Assembly: GCA_965208945.1 (NCBI GenBank)
Contig: OZ242366.1
Span: 930,001 to 994,000, forward strand
Reading direction: 5' to 3'
Source: JAPPLB01 sp965208945
GTDB lineage: Bacteria > Acidobacteriota > Terriglobia > Bryobacterales > UBA6623
DNA length: 64,000 nt
The notes under the pieces: model-generated
The model's input: the letters and a program-made list of their open reading frames with translations, nothing else
The model's database searches: none
Told to the model about the DNA's origin: nothing
Program-made: the position numbers and the translations under genes
In this document: in pieces, positions 17,483 through 27,005 of the stretch
Position numbering within the stretch: position 1 is the stretch's first letter
Layout of the letters: every line of letters begins with the position of its first letter

Positions 17483-18699
17483 GATTCATCCACGCCGGTC
17501 ATCACACGTGAGCGCGCTTCGATCGGCAGGCCGATCAGGTTGATGAAGCCACGCGCGTCCTTCGGTTCGTAGTCTGCGCCCATGGTGAAGCTGGCTATGT
17601 CGAGTGAGTAGAGCGAATACGGTGACGTACGGCTGAGCACATCGATGCGGCCCTTGTGGAGCCGCAAGGTGACTTCACCGGAGACATTCTCCTGGGTTTT
17701 ATTGACGAAAGAGTCGAGCGCCTCACGGAGAGGCGTGAACCACAGCCCGTTGTACACAAGATCGGCGTAGTCAAGTGCGAGTTTCCGCTTGCAATGAGCT
17801 GTGGCTCGATCAAGCGTGAGCGCCTCGAGCTCGCGATGGGCCGTCATGATCGAAGAGCCGCCGGGCGTCTCGTAGCAGCCGCGCGACTTCATTCCGACGA
17901 AGCGGTTTTCGACCAGATCGACCCGGCCCACTCCGTTTTCGGCGCCAAGGCGGTTCAGATTCGCAAGAAGATCGGCCGCGCCAAGCTCCTCGCCGTCGAT
18001 CGATACCGGGTTCCCTTGTTCGAAGCCGATCGTCACTTCGGCGGGCTCGTCGGGGGCGTCGTCCGGATCGACCGACCACGTCCAGACGGAGTGGCTCGGC
18101 GAGTTGACCGGGTCCTCCAGTTCGCCGCCCTCATGAGAGAGGTGCCAGAGATTTCGGTCGCGGCTATAGATCTTGGCTTTTGTGGCATCGATCGGAACGT
18201 TGTGCGACTGGGCGTAGTCGATGGCGTCCTCGCGGGATTGGATGTCCCAGATTCGCCAAGGAGCGATGACCTTCAGATGGGGTGCGAGGGCCTTGTAGGT
18301 CAGCTCGAAGCGGACTTGGTCGTTGCCTTTTCCGGTACAGCCGTGACAGAGGGCGTCGCAGCCGGTTTCGAGTGCGACCTCGACTTGCCGTTTCGCCAAC
18401 AGAGGCCGGGCGATCGAAGTACCAAGCAGGTACTTGTCTTCATAGACCGCACCCGCGCGCACCACCGGCCATACATAGTCGCGCACGAACTCTTCTTGCA
18501 TGTCGTCGACAAAGATCTCGGAAGCGCCGCTGTCCCTGGCCTTCCGCTGAATACCAGCCAACTCCTCGTCACCCTGGCCGATGTCGCCGCACACAGCGAC
18601 TACCTCGCAGTCGTACTGCTCACGCAACCAAGGAATGATGATGGATGTATCAAGGCCCCCGGAATAGGCGAGGGCGATTTTTTTCGGGTTTGTCTCCAT
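17479..18699 (-). CDS. argG: Argininosuccinate synthase
   Basis: A 406-residue ATP-dependent ligase joining citrulline and aspartate. The PP-loop is ALAYSGGLDTSIIIPWL near the N-terminus. Other hallmarks are HGCTGKGNDQVRFE, the LWHLSHEGG and LEDP segments, and a C-terminal YSLYSLDIASF. Normal length. It lies 95 bases after argF and overlaps argH. Confidence 0.95.
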   Translation of the reverse strand: METNPKKIALAYSGGLDTSIIIPWLREQYDCEVVAVCGDIGQGDEELAGIQRKARDSGASEIFVDDMQEEFVRDYVWPVVRAGAVYEDKYLLGTSIARPLLAKRQVEVALETGCDALCHGCTGKGNDQVRFELTYKALAPHLKVIAPWRIWDIQSREDAIDYAQSHNVPIDATKAKIYSRDRNLWHLSHEGGELEDPVNSPSHSVWTWSVDPDDAPDEPAEVTIGFEQGNPVSIDGEELGAADLLANLNRLGAENGVGRVDLVENRFVGMKSRGCYETPGGSSIMTAHRELEALTLDRATAHCKRKLALDYADLVYNGLWFTPLREALDSFVNKTQENVSGEVTLRLHKGRIDVLSRTSPYSLYSLDIASFTMGADYEPKDARGFINLIGLPIEARSRVMTGVDES

Positions 18700-18794
18700 G
18701 GCAACCTGTGCTTCACATGACAGTAGAAGATTTATTTTGCTTTGCCATCTCGAAAGAATCGCTGGGAAGGCTCGCTTGTCGCCACCGTGATCCC

Positions 18795-19760
18795 TCAGCC
18801 ATCCTCCTCGGTCAAGAACATCAGCAATAGAGCCTTCTGGGCATGCAACCGGTTCTCGGCTTGATCAAAAACGACCGAAAAGGACGACTCGATTACGGAG
18901 TCGGTCACCTCTTCTCCGCGAGACGCCGGGAGGCAATGCATAAAAACCGCGTTGGAAGCCGCCTGCGACATCAGTTCGTCATCGACTTGAAAATCGGCAA
19001 AGGCGGCGCGGCGTTGGTGCGTCTCGGCTTCCCAACCCATGCTGGTCCAGAGGTCGGTGTAGACCGCCGAGACCCCCGACACGGCTTCGCGCGGATCGAA
19101 CGAAAGCTCGATTGTGGCAGAGGACGTCCGCGCCAACTCGCAAGCCCTCGCGACGACGTCAGGATCGGGTCCATACTCGGGTGGAGTCGCCACGGTGAGT
19201 GACACCCCCAGTCGAGCGGCGCACAACAGAAGAGAATGGCAGACATTGTTGCCATCACCGACGAAGGCCATCTTGAGGCCTTCGAGTTGGCCAAAGTGTT
19301 GCGTCAAGGTCTGAAAGTCCGCGATCGCCTGGCAGGGATGATATTTGCCACTCAGCGCATTGATGACGGGGACCGAAGACCATTGTGACAACTGTTCGAG
19401 GGTCTCTTGCTTGAACGTGCGGGCCACGATCGCATCCACCCAGCGGTCCAGATTCCGCGCGATGTCCTTGACCGGCTCGCGCTCGCCGATGCGGCCGTCG
19501 CGGTGATCCTGGAACACGGTGAAACCCCCCAGTTGCTGGATGGCGAGCTCGAAGGTCAGCCGGGTGCGCAGCGACGGTTTTTCAAACAGTAGTGCGATCG
19601 ATCGCCCGGTCAAGCTTGCTGCGTAGTCGCGCGGCGCATTCTTGACTCTGGAAGCCAGCCCGATCAGCGCTTGCAACTCTCCCGAGGTCAGGTCCGTGTC
19701 CGAGAGCAGGTGCGGGGCCTGTATTGATTGAACGGGGCTCTTGCTCACAGCGGAGGTCAT
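18795..19760 (-). CDS. argF: Ornithine carbamoyltransferase
   Basis: A 321-residue transcarbamylase. The carbamoyl-phosphate loop is FEKPSLRTR (about 56-64). The HPCQAIADF motif (about 132-140) and the late HCLPASRGEEVTD block, which carries the catalytic Cys, are intact. DLWTSMGWE matches the ornithine loop of true ornithine transcarbamylases better than the acetyl- or succinyl-ornithine enzymes, but the Leu in PSLRTR occurs in several subgroups. It is the first gene of argF-argG-argH-argR, and the operator candidate lies just upstream. Confidence 0.9.
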   Translation of the reverse strand: MTSAVSKSPVQSIQAPHLLSDTDLTSGELQALIGLASRVKNAPRDYAASLTGRSIALLFEKPSLRTRLTFELAIQQLGGFTVFQDHRDGRIGEREPVKDIARNLDRWVDAIVARTFKQETLEQLSQWSSVPVINALSGKYHPCQAIADFQTLTQHFGQLEGLKMAFVGDGNNVCHSLLLCAARLGVSLTVATPPEYGPDPDVVARACELARTSSATIELSFDPREAVSGVSAVYTDLWTSMGWEAETHQRRAAFADFQVDDELMSQAASNAVFMHCLPASRGEEVTDSVIESSFSVVFDQAENRLHAQKALLLMFLTEEDG

Positions 19761-19796
19761 GGGACCAGCCAGCGGCCAGAATTAATAAATTGCCGC

Positions 19797-19813
19797 TGTA
19801 ATGAATAATTACA
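19797..19813 (-). promoter_or_regulatory. Inverted repeat upstream of argF, candidate ArgR site
   Basis: Perfect inverted repeat TGTAAT-GAATA-ATTACA, 37 bases upstream of the argF start, in an AT-rich patch within GC-rich surroundings. A TGAAT...ATTCA pair also overlaps it (19802-19819) with wider spacing than the classic 18-bp ARG box. ArgR is encoded in the same operon, so autoregulation is plausible. This is inferred from sequence only. Confidence 0.45.
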
Positions 19814-19893
19814 CATTCAAGCCCGCATTGCAAGCGCCTCTTGGTCGAGCGTGACCAATGCGGGACGACGCGCCGTCGAGGACCGTCAGCTCT

Positions 19894-21195
19894 TCATGCC
19901 TCAGTGATCTGGTCAAGCAGATCGTAGAACTCGGGAAAGGAAACGGATGCGGCATCGGCGTTTCTCAGTTCGGACTCGCCGTTCGCCTTCAGAGAAGCGA
20001 CCGCAAAGGCCATAGCAATTCGATGGTCGCCGAATGAATCAAGCCGAGATGCGCGGAAGGATTGCCTGCCGGGGATGCGCAGGCCATCGGGATCGACCTC
20101 TGCAGTCACACCCATGCGCGCAAGGTTGTCGGCTACGGTGGTAATGCGGTCCGTCTCTTTCAGCCGCAGTTCGCCGGCGTCGCGGATGATCAAGCCGTCG
20201 GCACTTGCTGCTCCGAGCACAGCGAGCATCGGGATTTCATCGATCACTGCGGCGGTCATGTCTCCTTCGATGACTCCGCCTTGCAACGGCGCCTGTCGGG
20301 CTGACTCAGGTCCGCAAACAAGGATTTCCCCAATCGGCTCGCCATACTTGCAGCGACGATCGAGAATTCTGATGTCGGCGCCCATCCCGCGGAGCACGTC
20401 GAGCAGGGAGGTCCGCGTCGGGTTGAGCCCGAGACCATCGATCTTCAACTCGGAGCCGGGGAGCAGCAAGGCAGCGCCAATAAAGAATGCGGAGGAGGAG
20501 ATGTCGCCCGGCACCGTCAGTTCCCGAGCGGTCAACCTGGGTTGGCCGAGGAGGCGGATTTCGTTGCCTTCGACCTCGACATCGGCTCCGAACTCACCGA
20601 GGGCGATTTCGGAATGATCTCGCACAGGCAGGGGCTCGCGCACACTGGTCCATCCGGGTGCGGACAGGGCGGCGAAGAGAACGGCGGTCTTGACCTGGGC
20701 ACTGGCGACAGGGAGTTCGTAGTCGATGGCGTTGAGCCCGCCTCCGAGGATGCGGAGGGGAGGGAAGTTGCCCTCGCGGGCATCGATGCGGGCGCCCATC
20801 TGCTCGAGCGGAGTGATGATGCGCTTCATGGGCCTCCGGGAGAGTGATTCATCACCGGTTATTTCCGAGATGAACGGTTGTCCCGCGAGGATCCCGGAGA
20901 GCATTCGAATCGTCGAGCCGGAGTTGCCGGCATCGAGCATCCCGGCCGGGGCCTTGAGCCCGGAGAGGCCGCCTCCTTCGACGATCACCTCGTTCCCGTC
21001 GCGGTCGATCGGGACGCTCAGACTGCGGAGGCATTCGAGCGTTGCGGCGCAATCGGCGCCGGTGGAATAGTTTCGGATGACGCTGCGGCCCTCGGCGACA
21101 GCGGCCAGTAAGGCGTAGCGATGGGAGATCGACTTGTCACCGGGGAGCCAGATGCGACCCTTCACGGAGCGGGCTGGCTGCAGTTTGCGCGTCAT
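19894..21195 (-). CDS. aroA: 3-phosphoshikimate 1-carboxyvinyltransferase (EPSP synthase)
   Basis: A 433-residue enzyme of the shikimate pathway. The N-terminus carries GDKSISHRYALLAAVAEG with the conserved Lys/Ser/Arg. Later motifs are LDAGNSGSTIRML, SRRPMKRIITPLEQMGARI and the C-terminal RLKETDRITTVADNL and FGDHRIAMAFAVA. Two-fold inverted beta/alpha repeats are evident. It is encoded 10 bases after a Nudix gene, suggesting co-transcription. Length is standard and all recognised catalytic segments are intact. Confidence 0.95.
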   Translation of the reverse strand: MTRKLQPARSVKGRIWLPGDKSISHRYALLAAVAEGRSVIRNYSTGADCAATLECLRSLSVPIDRDGNEVIVEGGGLSGLKAPAGMLDAGNSGSTIRMLSGILAGQPFISEITGDESLSRRPMKRIITPLEQMGARIDAREGNFPPLRILGGGLNAIDYELPVASAQVKTAVLFAALSAPGWTSVREPLPVRDHSEIALGEFGADVEVEGNEIRLLGQPRLTARELTVPGDISSSAFFIGAALLLPGSELKIDGLGLNPTRTSLLDVLRGMGADIRILDRRCKYGEPIGEILVCGPESARQAPLQGGVIEGDMTAAVIDEIPMLAVLGAASADGLIIRDAGELRLKETDRITTVADNLARMGVTAEVDPDGLRIPGRQSFRASRLDSFGDHRIAMAFAVASLKANGESELRNADAASVSFPEFYDLLDQITEA

Positions 21196-21205
21196 CGGGA
21201 AACGG

Positions 21206-21607
21206 CTATTGTGGGGCCTTCACCGCCCGCGATGCGAGACGGCGAACGAAGTCTATGTCGCCGTCGAGGAAGTCAAACGCCGGCAGGTCACTGCGTTGCG
21301 CCCAGCGAACCTCGGCGAACTGCTCATAGCACGGTTCGCCGTCGAATGAAGTCACCGCGAAAAAGATCAGCTCAATCGGCTTTCGTCCCGGGTATTCATA
21401 GTGGTAGCGCTCGATTTCCGAATCGATCCGCGCTTCGATCGACAGCTCTTCGCGCAACTCCCGCAGCAGCGCCTCGGCGGGCAGCTCACCGTCTTCCAAC
21501 TTACCTCCCGGGAACTCCCACTTGCCGTCGTAATCCTGATCGGCGCGGCGGCGGCAGATAAGAACGCGGCCATCACGCTCGATGACAGCGGCAGCGACGG
21601 TAATCAT
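21206..21607 (-). CDS. mutT: Nudix hydrolase, MutT-like 8-oxo-dGTP phosphatase
   Basis: A 133-residue Nudix protein. The Nudix box GGKLEDGELPAEALLRELRE continues into ELSI, matching GX5EX7REUXEEXGU. The segment CRRRADQDYDGKWEFPGGK is characteristic of MutT/CTP pyrophosphohydrolase-type enzymes, and F-A-EVRW with LPAFDFLDGD near the C-terminus fits MutT. It probably removes oxidised nucleotides, although other nucleotide substrates are possible. It is located upstream of aroA in the same direction. Confidence 0.75.
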   Translation of the reverse strand: MITVAAAVIERDGRVLICRRRADQDYDGKWEFPGGKLEDGELPAEALLRELREELSIEARIDSEIERYHYEYPGRKPIELIFFAVTSFDGEPCYEQFAEVRWAQRSDLPAFDFLDGDIDFVRRLASRAVKAPQ

Positions 21608-21928
21608 GTCAGGAGTGCGCGGACGAGCAGAGTCGGGAGCAGCGCGGGTGACCCGCCTCTCGCGGCGTGAACCCCAGGCGAGAAAGTCGTTCTTGAGTCC
21701 GGCGACCGGTCAGGGTTCGCCAGAGAACGCAGACTCCAGGCTCGAGTACCGCCGGCCTGAAAGCACCGTCCTACCGTAGCCCCGAGGGGCCGGGTGCGAA
21801 CGAGTTGCCTCCGGCTACGGATTGTAAAACAGAGTTCCCCCCGGGTTTCGAGCGGGGCTTGCATCCATTCCCCAGCCTGTCTTCCCAGGGTTCACACCGC
21901 GAAAGGCGGCCGCCCTGCACACTCAGTA
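21608..21928. other. Intergenic region between mutT and argS
   Basis: No gene is supported. It contains the 8-bp inverted repeat listed separately and a GC-rich segment that superficially recalls a tRNA but does not fold as one. Confidence 0.4.
21774..21820. repeat. Intergenic stem-loop with perfect 8-bp arms
   Basis: CCGTAGCC ... GGCTACGG with 31 bases between, which include an inner GCCCCGAGGGGC mini-palindrome. Could be a REP-like element or a structured 3' end in the mutT-argS gap. Only one copy was noticed in the window. Confidence 0.4.
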
Positions 21929-24007
21929 TTACATCACTTTGGGCGAGGGAATACCCATCGTGTCAAGCACGCGGGTGAGTTCGCCGAGGAAGAACCGAGC
22001 CATCCACAGCAGGAAGGTTTTCCTGAATTCATCGGGCTCATTGAGAATATGGTGCTGGTGATAGAAGTTGTTGAACATCTGTGCAAGCCGGAAAGCGTAG
22101 CGGGCGAGTTGGGCGGGCTCTTCTGCAGTGACAGAGCGGTCGATGGCCCACTCTCCGCGCGAGGCCTCAAGCAGAAGTTGCCAGCAGTCCTCTTGAGCGA
22201 GTTGCTCTTCAAAAGCCATCCGATCGAGTTGCTTGTCGAAATCGGGGAGCGACTCGCCGCGTTCTGCGAGTGTTCGCAAAATGTTGCGGGCACGAACCGA
22301 CGCGTATTGAACATACGGCCCTGTTTCACCATCGAAGCTGAGGGCTTCTTGCAGGTCGAAAGCGATTACCGTCGTCCGCGAGAAGCGCAGCATGAAGTAG
22401 CGCAGGGCGCCGACAGCGATTTCCGAGGCAATCCTGTGTTGCTCTTCTTCCGGCGTGTCGGCGTGTCGGCTGCGGACTTCTTCGAGCGCCTTGTCGATCA
22501 GCATGTCGATCAGGTCGTCGGCCTTCACGCCGAGTCCCTTGCGGCCCGACACCTCGACGAACGAGCGTCTCTTGTCTTCGTCGGTCAGTTCAATGCCAAG
22601 CTCGGCGCAGCAGCGCGGCGTCAGCGCCACCATCTCGTAGGAGAAGTGGACCGAGTCACGCGCCTGCTGCTCGAAGCCGAGTGATCGCAGCCCGGCTCGA
22701 ACGACATCCTGAAGGTAAGACTGCCGGACGTCGATGACGTTGTAGATTTTCTCGCCGTGTCCGAAGCGCGGCGCACTCGCGTCGCCTTCACCGGCAGAGG
22801 AGGCCCATAGCTCGCGGCCGTCCGTGTAGGTGCGGAAGGACACGTAGCGGAAATCCTTGTCGATCAGGCCGAACTTCCAAAGCTGGTAGGCAATGTCTTT
22901 CCCGACGTAAGTGACAGTACCGTTCGAGCGGACAATAACCTTATCCTGATCCTGGTCCTCCGTGATTTCCGATTGGTTCTCAGCGGAACCCTTCCTGCCG
23001 AGTTTTCGGGTCGTCTTCAGTGTCTCTTGGAAGAGTCGAGCGGGCATGATCCAGCAACCCTTGTTCTTGCCCTCGGCTTCGAGGACGATCGCGCCCTGCT
23101 CTTTGAGAAGTTCAAAGGCTGAATCCCAGAAGCGTAGATGCAGAATCTCACTCTCGCGCGGCAGTAGATCGTACTCGACGCCAATGCGCCCCATTGTGTC
23201 AAGGTGCTTGTTGACGATGGCTTTTGAGACGATACGGCCCGTCTCGGCGAGTTCACCTTCATCGGATTCAATGGCGTGAAGAGTTGCGGCGCGCCACTCC
23301 AGAGATTCGGGTTCGGCTTTATAGTGCTGCGAGGTACGGGCGTAGAGGTCCCAGCAGCGAAAATCGAAGCGAAGATCGGGGTCGTCGACAAGGGCCTGCA
23401 CTTGCCCGGGTGTTTTCTTTTCCAGGAAGTGGAATCCCACGACGACATCGGCGACCTGCACGCCGGTGTTATCGATATAGTTCTGGACTTCGACGGTGTG
23501 ACCGAGCCGGCGAAGCATGCGAACGAGCGTGTCGCCCATGACGGCGTTGCGCAGGTGTCCGATGTGCGCCGCTTTGTTGGGATTAATGTTCGTGTGCTCG
23601 ACGATGATTTTTCGGGTGCTTGACTCCGGAGCAGCGGCGGTTCTGCAAAGAAGACTCTCTCCATAGGCACCGCGGTCGAATCGGACATTGATGTAACCCC
23701 CAGCGGCGACTTCGAACGAGGCGACGCCCTCGATGGGCGGAAGTTCGGTGACCATCTCCTCGGCGATCCGGCGGGGGGCTCGCTTCAGCGTCTTCGCCAA
23801 CGAAAAGCACACCGGCAGCGCGAGTTCGCCGAAGTTGGATTGCCGCGGCTGCTCGATGACGACGGAGACGTTCGCGTCATATCGTTGCCGAATGTGCGCT
23901 GCGACCGCGTCGCGTACACGATGGGCGAGAACGAGGAACACGGGAAGCTGACTGGGCTGGGGCAGCGCGGCGATGTTCGGCGAGCCCTTCGAGGGAGTAA
24001 AATTCAT
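21929..24007 (-). CDS. argS: Arginyl-tRNA synthetase
   Basis: A class I synthetase of 692 residues from the ATG at 24007 (a GTG 21 bases further upstream is possible but less likely). The HIGH motif is AAHIGHLRNAVMGD. The arginine-pocket segment NYIDNTGVQVADVV follows. The usual KMSKS loop is replaced by SGRKGLGVKADDLID, a known variation among ArgRS. The C-terminal anticodon-binding DALR domain includes ASVRARNILR and FNNFYHQHHIL. It is an essential gene located near, but not in, the arginine operon. Confidence 0.95.
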   Translation of the reverse strand: MNFTPSKGSPNIAALPQPSQLPVFLVLAHRVRDAVAAHIRQRYDANVSVVIEQPRQSNFGELALPVCFSLAKTLKRAPRRIAEEMVTELPPIEGVASFEVAAGGYINVRFDRGAYGESLLCRTAAAPESSTRKIIVEHTNINPNKAAHIGHLRNAVMGDTLVRMLRRLGHTVEVQNYIDNTGVQVADVVVGFHFLEKKTPGQVQALVDDPDLRFDFRCWDLYARTSQHYKAEPESLEWRAATLHAIESDEGELAETGRIVSKAIVNKHLDTMGRIGVEYDLLPRESEILHLRFWDSAFELLKEQGAIVLEAEGKNKGCWIMPARLFQETLKTTRKLGRKGSAENQSEITEDQDQDKVIVRSNGTVTYVGKDIAYQLWKFGLIDKDFRYVSFRTYTDGRELWASSAGEGDASAPRFGHGEKIYNVIDVRQSYLQDVVRAGLRSLGFEQQARDSVHFSYEMVALTPRCCAELGIELTDEDKRRSFVEVSGRKGLGVKADDLIDMLIDKALEEVRSRHADTPEEEQHRIASEIAVGALRYFMLRFSRTTVIAFDLQEALSFDGETGPYVQYASVRARNILRTLAERGESLPDFDKQLDRMAFEEQLAQEDCWQLLLEASRGEWAIDRSVTAEEPAQLARYAFRLAQMFNNFYHQHHILNEPDEFRKTFLLWMARFFLGELTRVLDTMGIPSPKVM

Positions 24008-24264
24008 TGTGCCACACGGGATCAGCACCGACGCGTGTTCCGAACCGGGAGTGCGATGCGCTGTAATGACTTACCGTTTCTCCATGCAGGACGACCTTTC
24101 GTTGCCGGAGTATTGGGAAGCCGGCGATGAAACGGCTCAAGACGAATGCCTGGAAACTCGAGACGCGCGGCTCGGATTGACGTGCCGATAGGCCAAGCAA
24201 GGGGAATTGCCTTCCAGCGATGGCCGCGACTCCGTGATCCATTGCATTACTATGGCCATGGACC
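24008..24264. other. Non-coding stretch upstream of argS
   Basis: Presumably holds the argS promoter. No confident hexamers or RNA structure were seen. Confidence 0.3.
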
Positions 24265-24449
24265 TTAGCCTGCATGTCTCACCACCCGACGGTCGAAGCA
24301 CGCGATACGACCGCCAGGACTTCGTTGCGCTTGCTCGCCGTGCTCAACGTACTGTTCAAGTACGCCTGTGCGCGCCAAGCGGCTCGCGCCTCGTCCTGAC
24401 GGCCCTCTCACGCACTTCGCCTCGCCGCGTGGTGAGAAATGCAGGCTAG
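24265..24449 (-). repeat. Full-length palindromic repeat (copy C)
   Basis: 185 bases, flanked by TTAG and CTAG. Nearly identical to copy H over its whole length by eye. Lies between argS and the next gene, ending 23 bases before that gene's start. Confidence 0.9.
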
Positions 24450-24472
24450 CTCCGACCAAGGATTCTTCTACC

Positions 24473-25660
24473 ATGCCTGAGAACTTTCTTGCCTCGATCT
24501 ACACCTATTCCTGGGATCTCACCGACGAGGGCCTCGACCGCTCACTCAACCGCATTGCGGACATCGCACATTGCGACGAAGTGATGCTTACACCCTCGTA
24601 CCACGTATCGACATACTTTCTGCCTCACAACCCGACGCGGCCTCTGTATTACGGCGAGGATGGAGCGGTTTACTTCCATCCGGACTACAAGCGGTATTTC
24701 CGCACTCGTATCCGTCCGCATGTAAGCGATGTGGTGGATCAAGAAGGCTATTTCGAGCGGGTTGTCGAAGCGATCAACAAGCGCGGACTCAAGTTCAGCG
24801 CCTGGATTGTCTATTGCTACAACCACTATCTGGCCCGTACATATCCTGAGTTCGCGAAGCACGACGCTTTTGGCAATCCGTATCTCGCGCAGCTCAGCAC
24901 GGCCCCGCCGGACGCTCAAGAGTACCTGGCCGCGCTGACCGAGAACATCGTTCAGGTTTATAAGCCGTCCGCAGTGCACGTCGAGTCGCTGTCTCGTCTG
25001 CGGTGGCGCTACGGGTTTCGCAATCCCAAGGTGCTGTCGGAGATCACCGATCGGGTGGAGTTTCTGATGGGATTGGATTTCAATCCGGCGGCGGTGGCTT
25101 ACTGCACCAAGCAAGGCTTTGACGGTCCCGAGTTCCAGAAATCGGTGGTGAACTGGCTACGGCCGCGGTTGGCGCGTCTGCCCACAGAGAGTGACCGCGC
25201 TCCGGTGGATGAAGCCTGGATCAAGGAGGCTTTCGACGGGCGGCTCAATGACTGGCTGCATCTTCGAAGAAAACAAACGACGGCGCTCTGGACAAGGATC
25301 GCGAAGATCATCCATGACGGCGGAGCCAAGATTCAGTCCGTCTTGGCTACTAGTGCATCACAGCAGAGGACGGACATCAGCCCTTCTGCGAACCGCTATC
25401 TGGACCGTGTGACGGTAGGTCCGTTCCAGTCCGTAGAAGAAGGTAAAGCCGGCGTCCAGCAGATCAAAGGTGCGATCAACGAAGGTGGCGTCGTGATGGT
25501 TTCGACTCAGCCCGGGCGAATGACGCGAGCTGAGCCGTTAGAGGAGGAGGTCAGCATCGCCAAGAAGTCAGGCGCGGGCGGTTGCACTTTCTACAACTAT
25601 GGGTTGCTTCGTGAAGAGCAGCTCGGGTTCGTAGGCTCGGCGATCAGAAGAGCCGCATGA
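24473..25660 (+). CDS. Conserved protein, possible TIM-barrel glycosidase-like
   Basis: A 395-residue protein starting at ATG 24473, with AAGGA ten bases upstream; the open frame extends further 5' only through repeat copy C. Features include SIYTYSWDLTDEGLDRSL, GAVYFHPDYKRYF, LKFSAWIVYCYNHYLARTYP and VHVESLSRLRWRYGF, and a C-terminal GGVVMVSTQPGRMTR. The beta/alpha rhythm and Tyr/Trp/His-rich strand ends suggest a glycosidase-type TIM barrel. No signal peptide is evident and I do not recognise the exact family or its catalytic pair. Confidence 0.55.
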   Translation: MPENFLASIYTYSWDLTDEGLDRSLNRIADIAHCDEVMLTPSYHVSTYFLPHNPTRPLYYGEDGAVYFHPDYKRYFRTRIRPHVSDVVDQEGYFERVVEAINKRGLKFSAWIVYCYNHYLARTYPEFAKHDAFGNPYLAQLSTAPPDAQEYLAALTENIVQVYKPSAVHVESLSRLRWRYGFRNPKVLSEITDRVEFLMGLDFNPAAVAYCTKQGFDGPEFQKSVVNWLRPRLARLPTESDRAPVDEAWIKEAFDGRLNDWLHLRRKQTTALWTRIAKIIHDGGAKIQSVLATSASQQRTDISPSANRYLDRVTVGPFQSVEEGKAGVQQIKGAINEGGVVMVSTQPGRMTRAEPLEEEVSIAKKSGAGGCTFYNYGLLREEQLGFVGSAIRRAA

Positions 25661-25846
25661 AGCCTGCCGCCAGAGTGAGTATCGAGAAAAACGTCAGTCC
25701 ACTTTCGGGAAGGCCGACCACGCAACCAAAGGGATGGAGCCTTCACGGGAATTAGAGCAGCGATCCAAAACCGGCATTCGACATTGGCTTCTTCGATCTG
25801 TTTGAGACCGGCGCTCTCACCCATGCGATAATCTACGCCGACAAGC

Positions 25847-26797
25847 ATGACAACCATGCATCACCTGTCACGCCGTGACTTTCTGGCCGCCGCGACTGGC
25901 GCCGCCGGTTACCTTGCCTGCGGAGTTGGAGAAGGACCTCTCTCTCCAGAAAAGAAGGAAGAAGCACAGGCACGGGACTACCCGATCATCGACATCCATC
26001 AGCACTTGCCCTTTTCGGGGAGGCAGGCGGATGCCCTGCTGGATCATCAGCGGACGATGGGGATCTCGAAGACGGTGATGCTCCCTGCTGGGCGCAAGTA
26101 CGCCTTGGCGGCGGAGGCCGGGGGAAACGAGATCGTCTATCCGTTCGTGCAGGAGCACCTGGACGAGTACTCTTTCTTCGCTAATGAGTTGCCCGACATA
26201 GCCGAGACGAGGGAAGTACTGGAGAAATATCTGATTTTGGGCGCCATCGGCATTGGCGAGCAGAAGTTTCCGATCGACTGTGACTCGAAGCACATCGAGC
26301 TGGTGGCGTCGATCGCGCAAGAGTTCGATGTGCCAGTCCTGATGCACTTCCAGCACGAGGCATACAACTTCCACATCGAGCGCTTCCACAAGATTCTCGA
26401 GAAGTTCCCCAAGGTGAACTTCATCGGCCACGCGCAAACCTGGTGGGGCAACATCGACAAGAATCACGATCAGGCCGTGATGTATCCCAAAACGCCGGTA
26501 ACGCCCGGCGGCATCTCCGACCGCTACCTGAGCGACTACGCGAACATGTACGGCGACCTTTCCGCCGGATCGGGACAGAACTCCTTGAAGCGGGACGAGG
26601 AGCAGGCCCGGGGGTTCATCGAGCGACATCAGGACAAGCTGTTGTTCGGAAGCGATTGCAGCGATTCCGATGGCCGGGGCGAAAACTGTATCGGCGCCAA
26701 TACATTGGCCATCCTGAGGCGGTTGGCGCCGGACGACATGGCATTGAAAAAGATCCTGCACGACAACGCGGCGCGCATCATGCGCGTCGGGGTGTGA
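25847..26797 (+). CDS. Tat-exported amidohydrolase family protein
   Basis: A 316-residue amidohydrolase (TIM-barrel metal hydrolase). The N-terminus LSRRDFLAAATGAAGYLACG is a Tat signal with a possible lipobox-like Cys. The metal-binding HxH is in DIHQHLPF (about 48-55). Further ligand candidates are HFQHEAYNF, IGHAQTWWGN and the FGSDCSDSDGRG block with the catalytic Asp. Typical of the many exported amidohydrolase_2 proteins in acidobacteria; substrate unknown. A Gfo/Idh/MocA gene follows in the same direction after about 200 bases. Confidence 0.8.
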   Translation: MTTMHHLSRRDFLAAATGAAGYLACGVGEGPLSPEKKEEAQARDYPIIDIHQHLPFSGRQADALLDHQRTMGISKTVMLPAGRKYALAAEAGGNEIVYPFVQEHLDEYSFFANELPDIAETREVLEKYLILGAIGIGEQKFPIDCDSKHIELVASIAQEFDVPVLMHFQHEAYNFHIERFHKILEKFPKVNFIGHAQTWWGNIDKNHDQAVMYPKTPVTPGGISDRYLSDYANMYGDLSAGSGQNSLKRDEEQARGFIERHQDKLLFGSDCSDSDGRGENCIGANTLAILRRLAPDDMALKKILHDNAARIMRVGV

Positions 26798-27005
26798 GCA
26801 ACGCGCAGCGGTTCTGTAGCATTCACGAAGCTGTAGGTCTGCCTCCCCTGTGGCCATGAAGGGGTCGCCATCGATGAGGAGCTTGCCGGCTTGCCACGGC
26901 CCCAACAGATGTATGCGAGGATGCGTACTGACGAGATGTTTTTTTGCAACTCACGGCGCGAACCTGCTGAAAATAATCCGCGGCTCCGTTGCTCCGGAAT
27001 GACAT

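Noticed and set aside
21781..21860. tRNA-like GC-rich stretch with GATTGTAAAAC and GGGTTTCGA
   Set aside because: The anticodon stem does not pair and no D-arm or proper T-loop length can be drawn.
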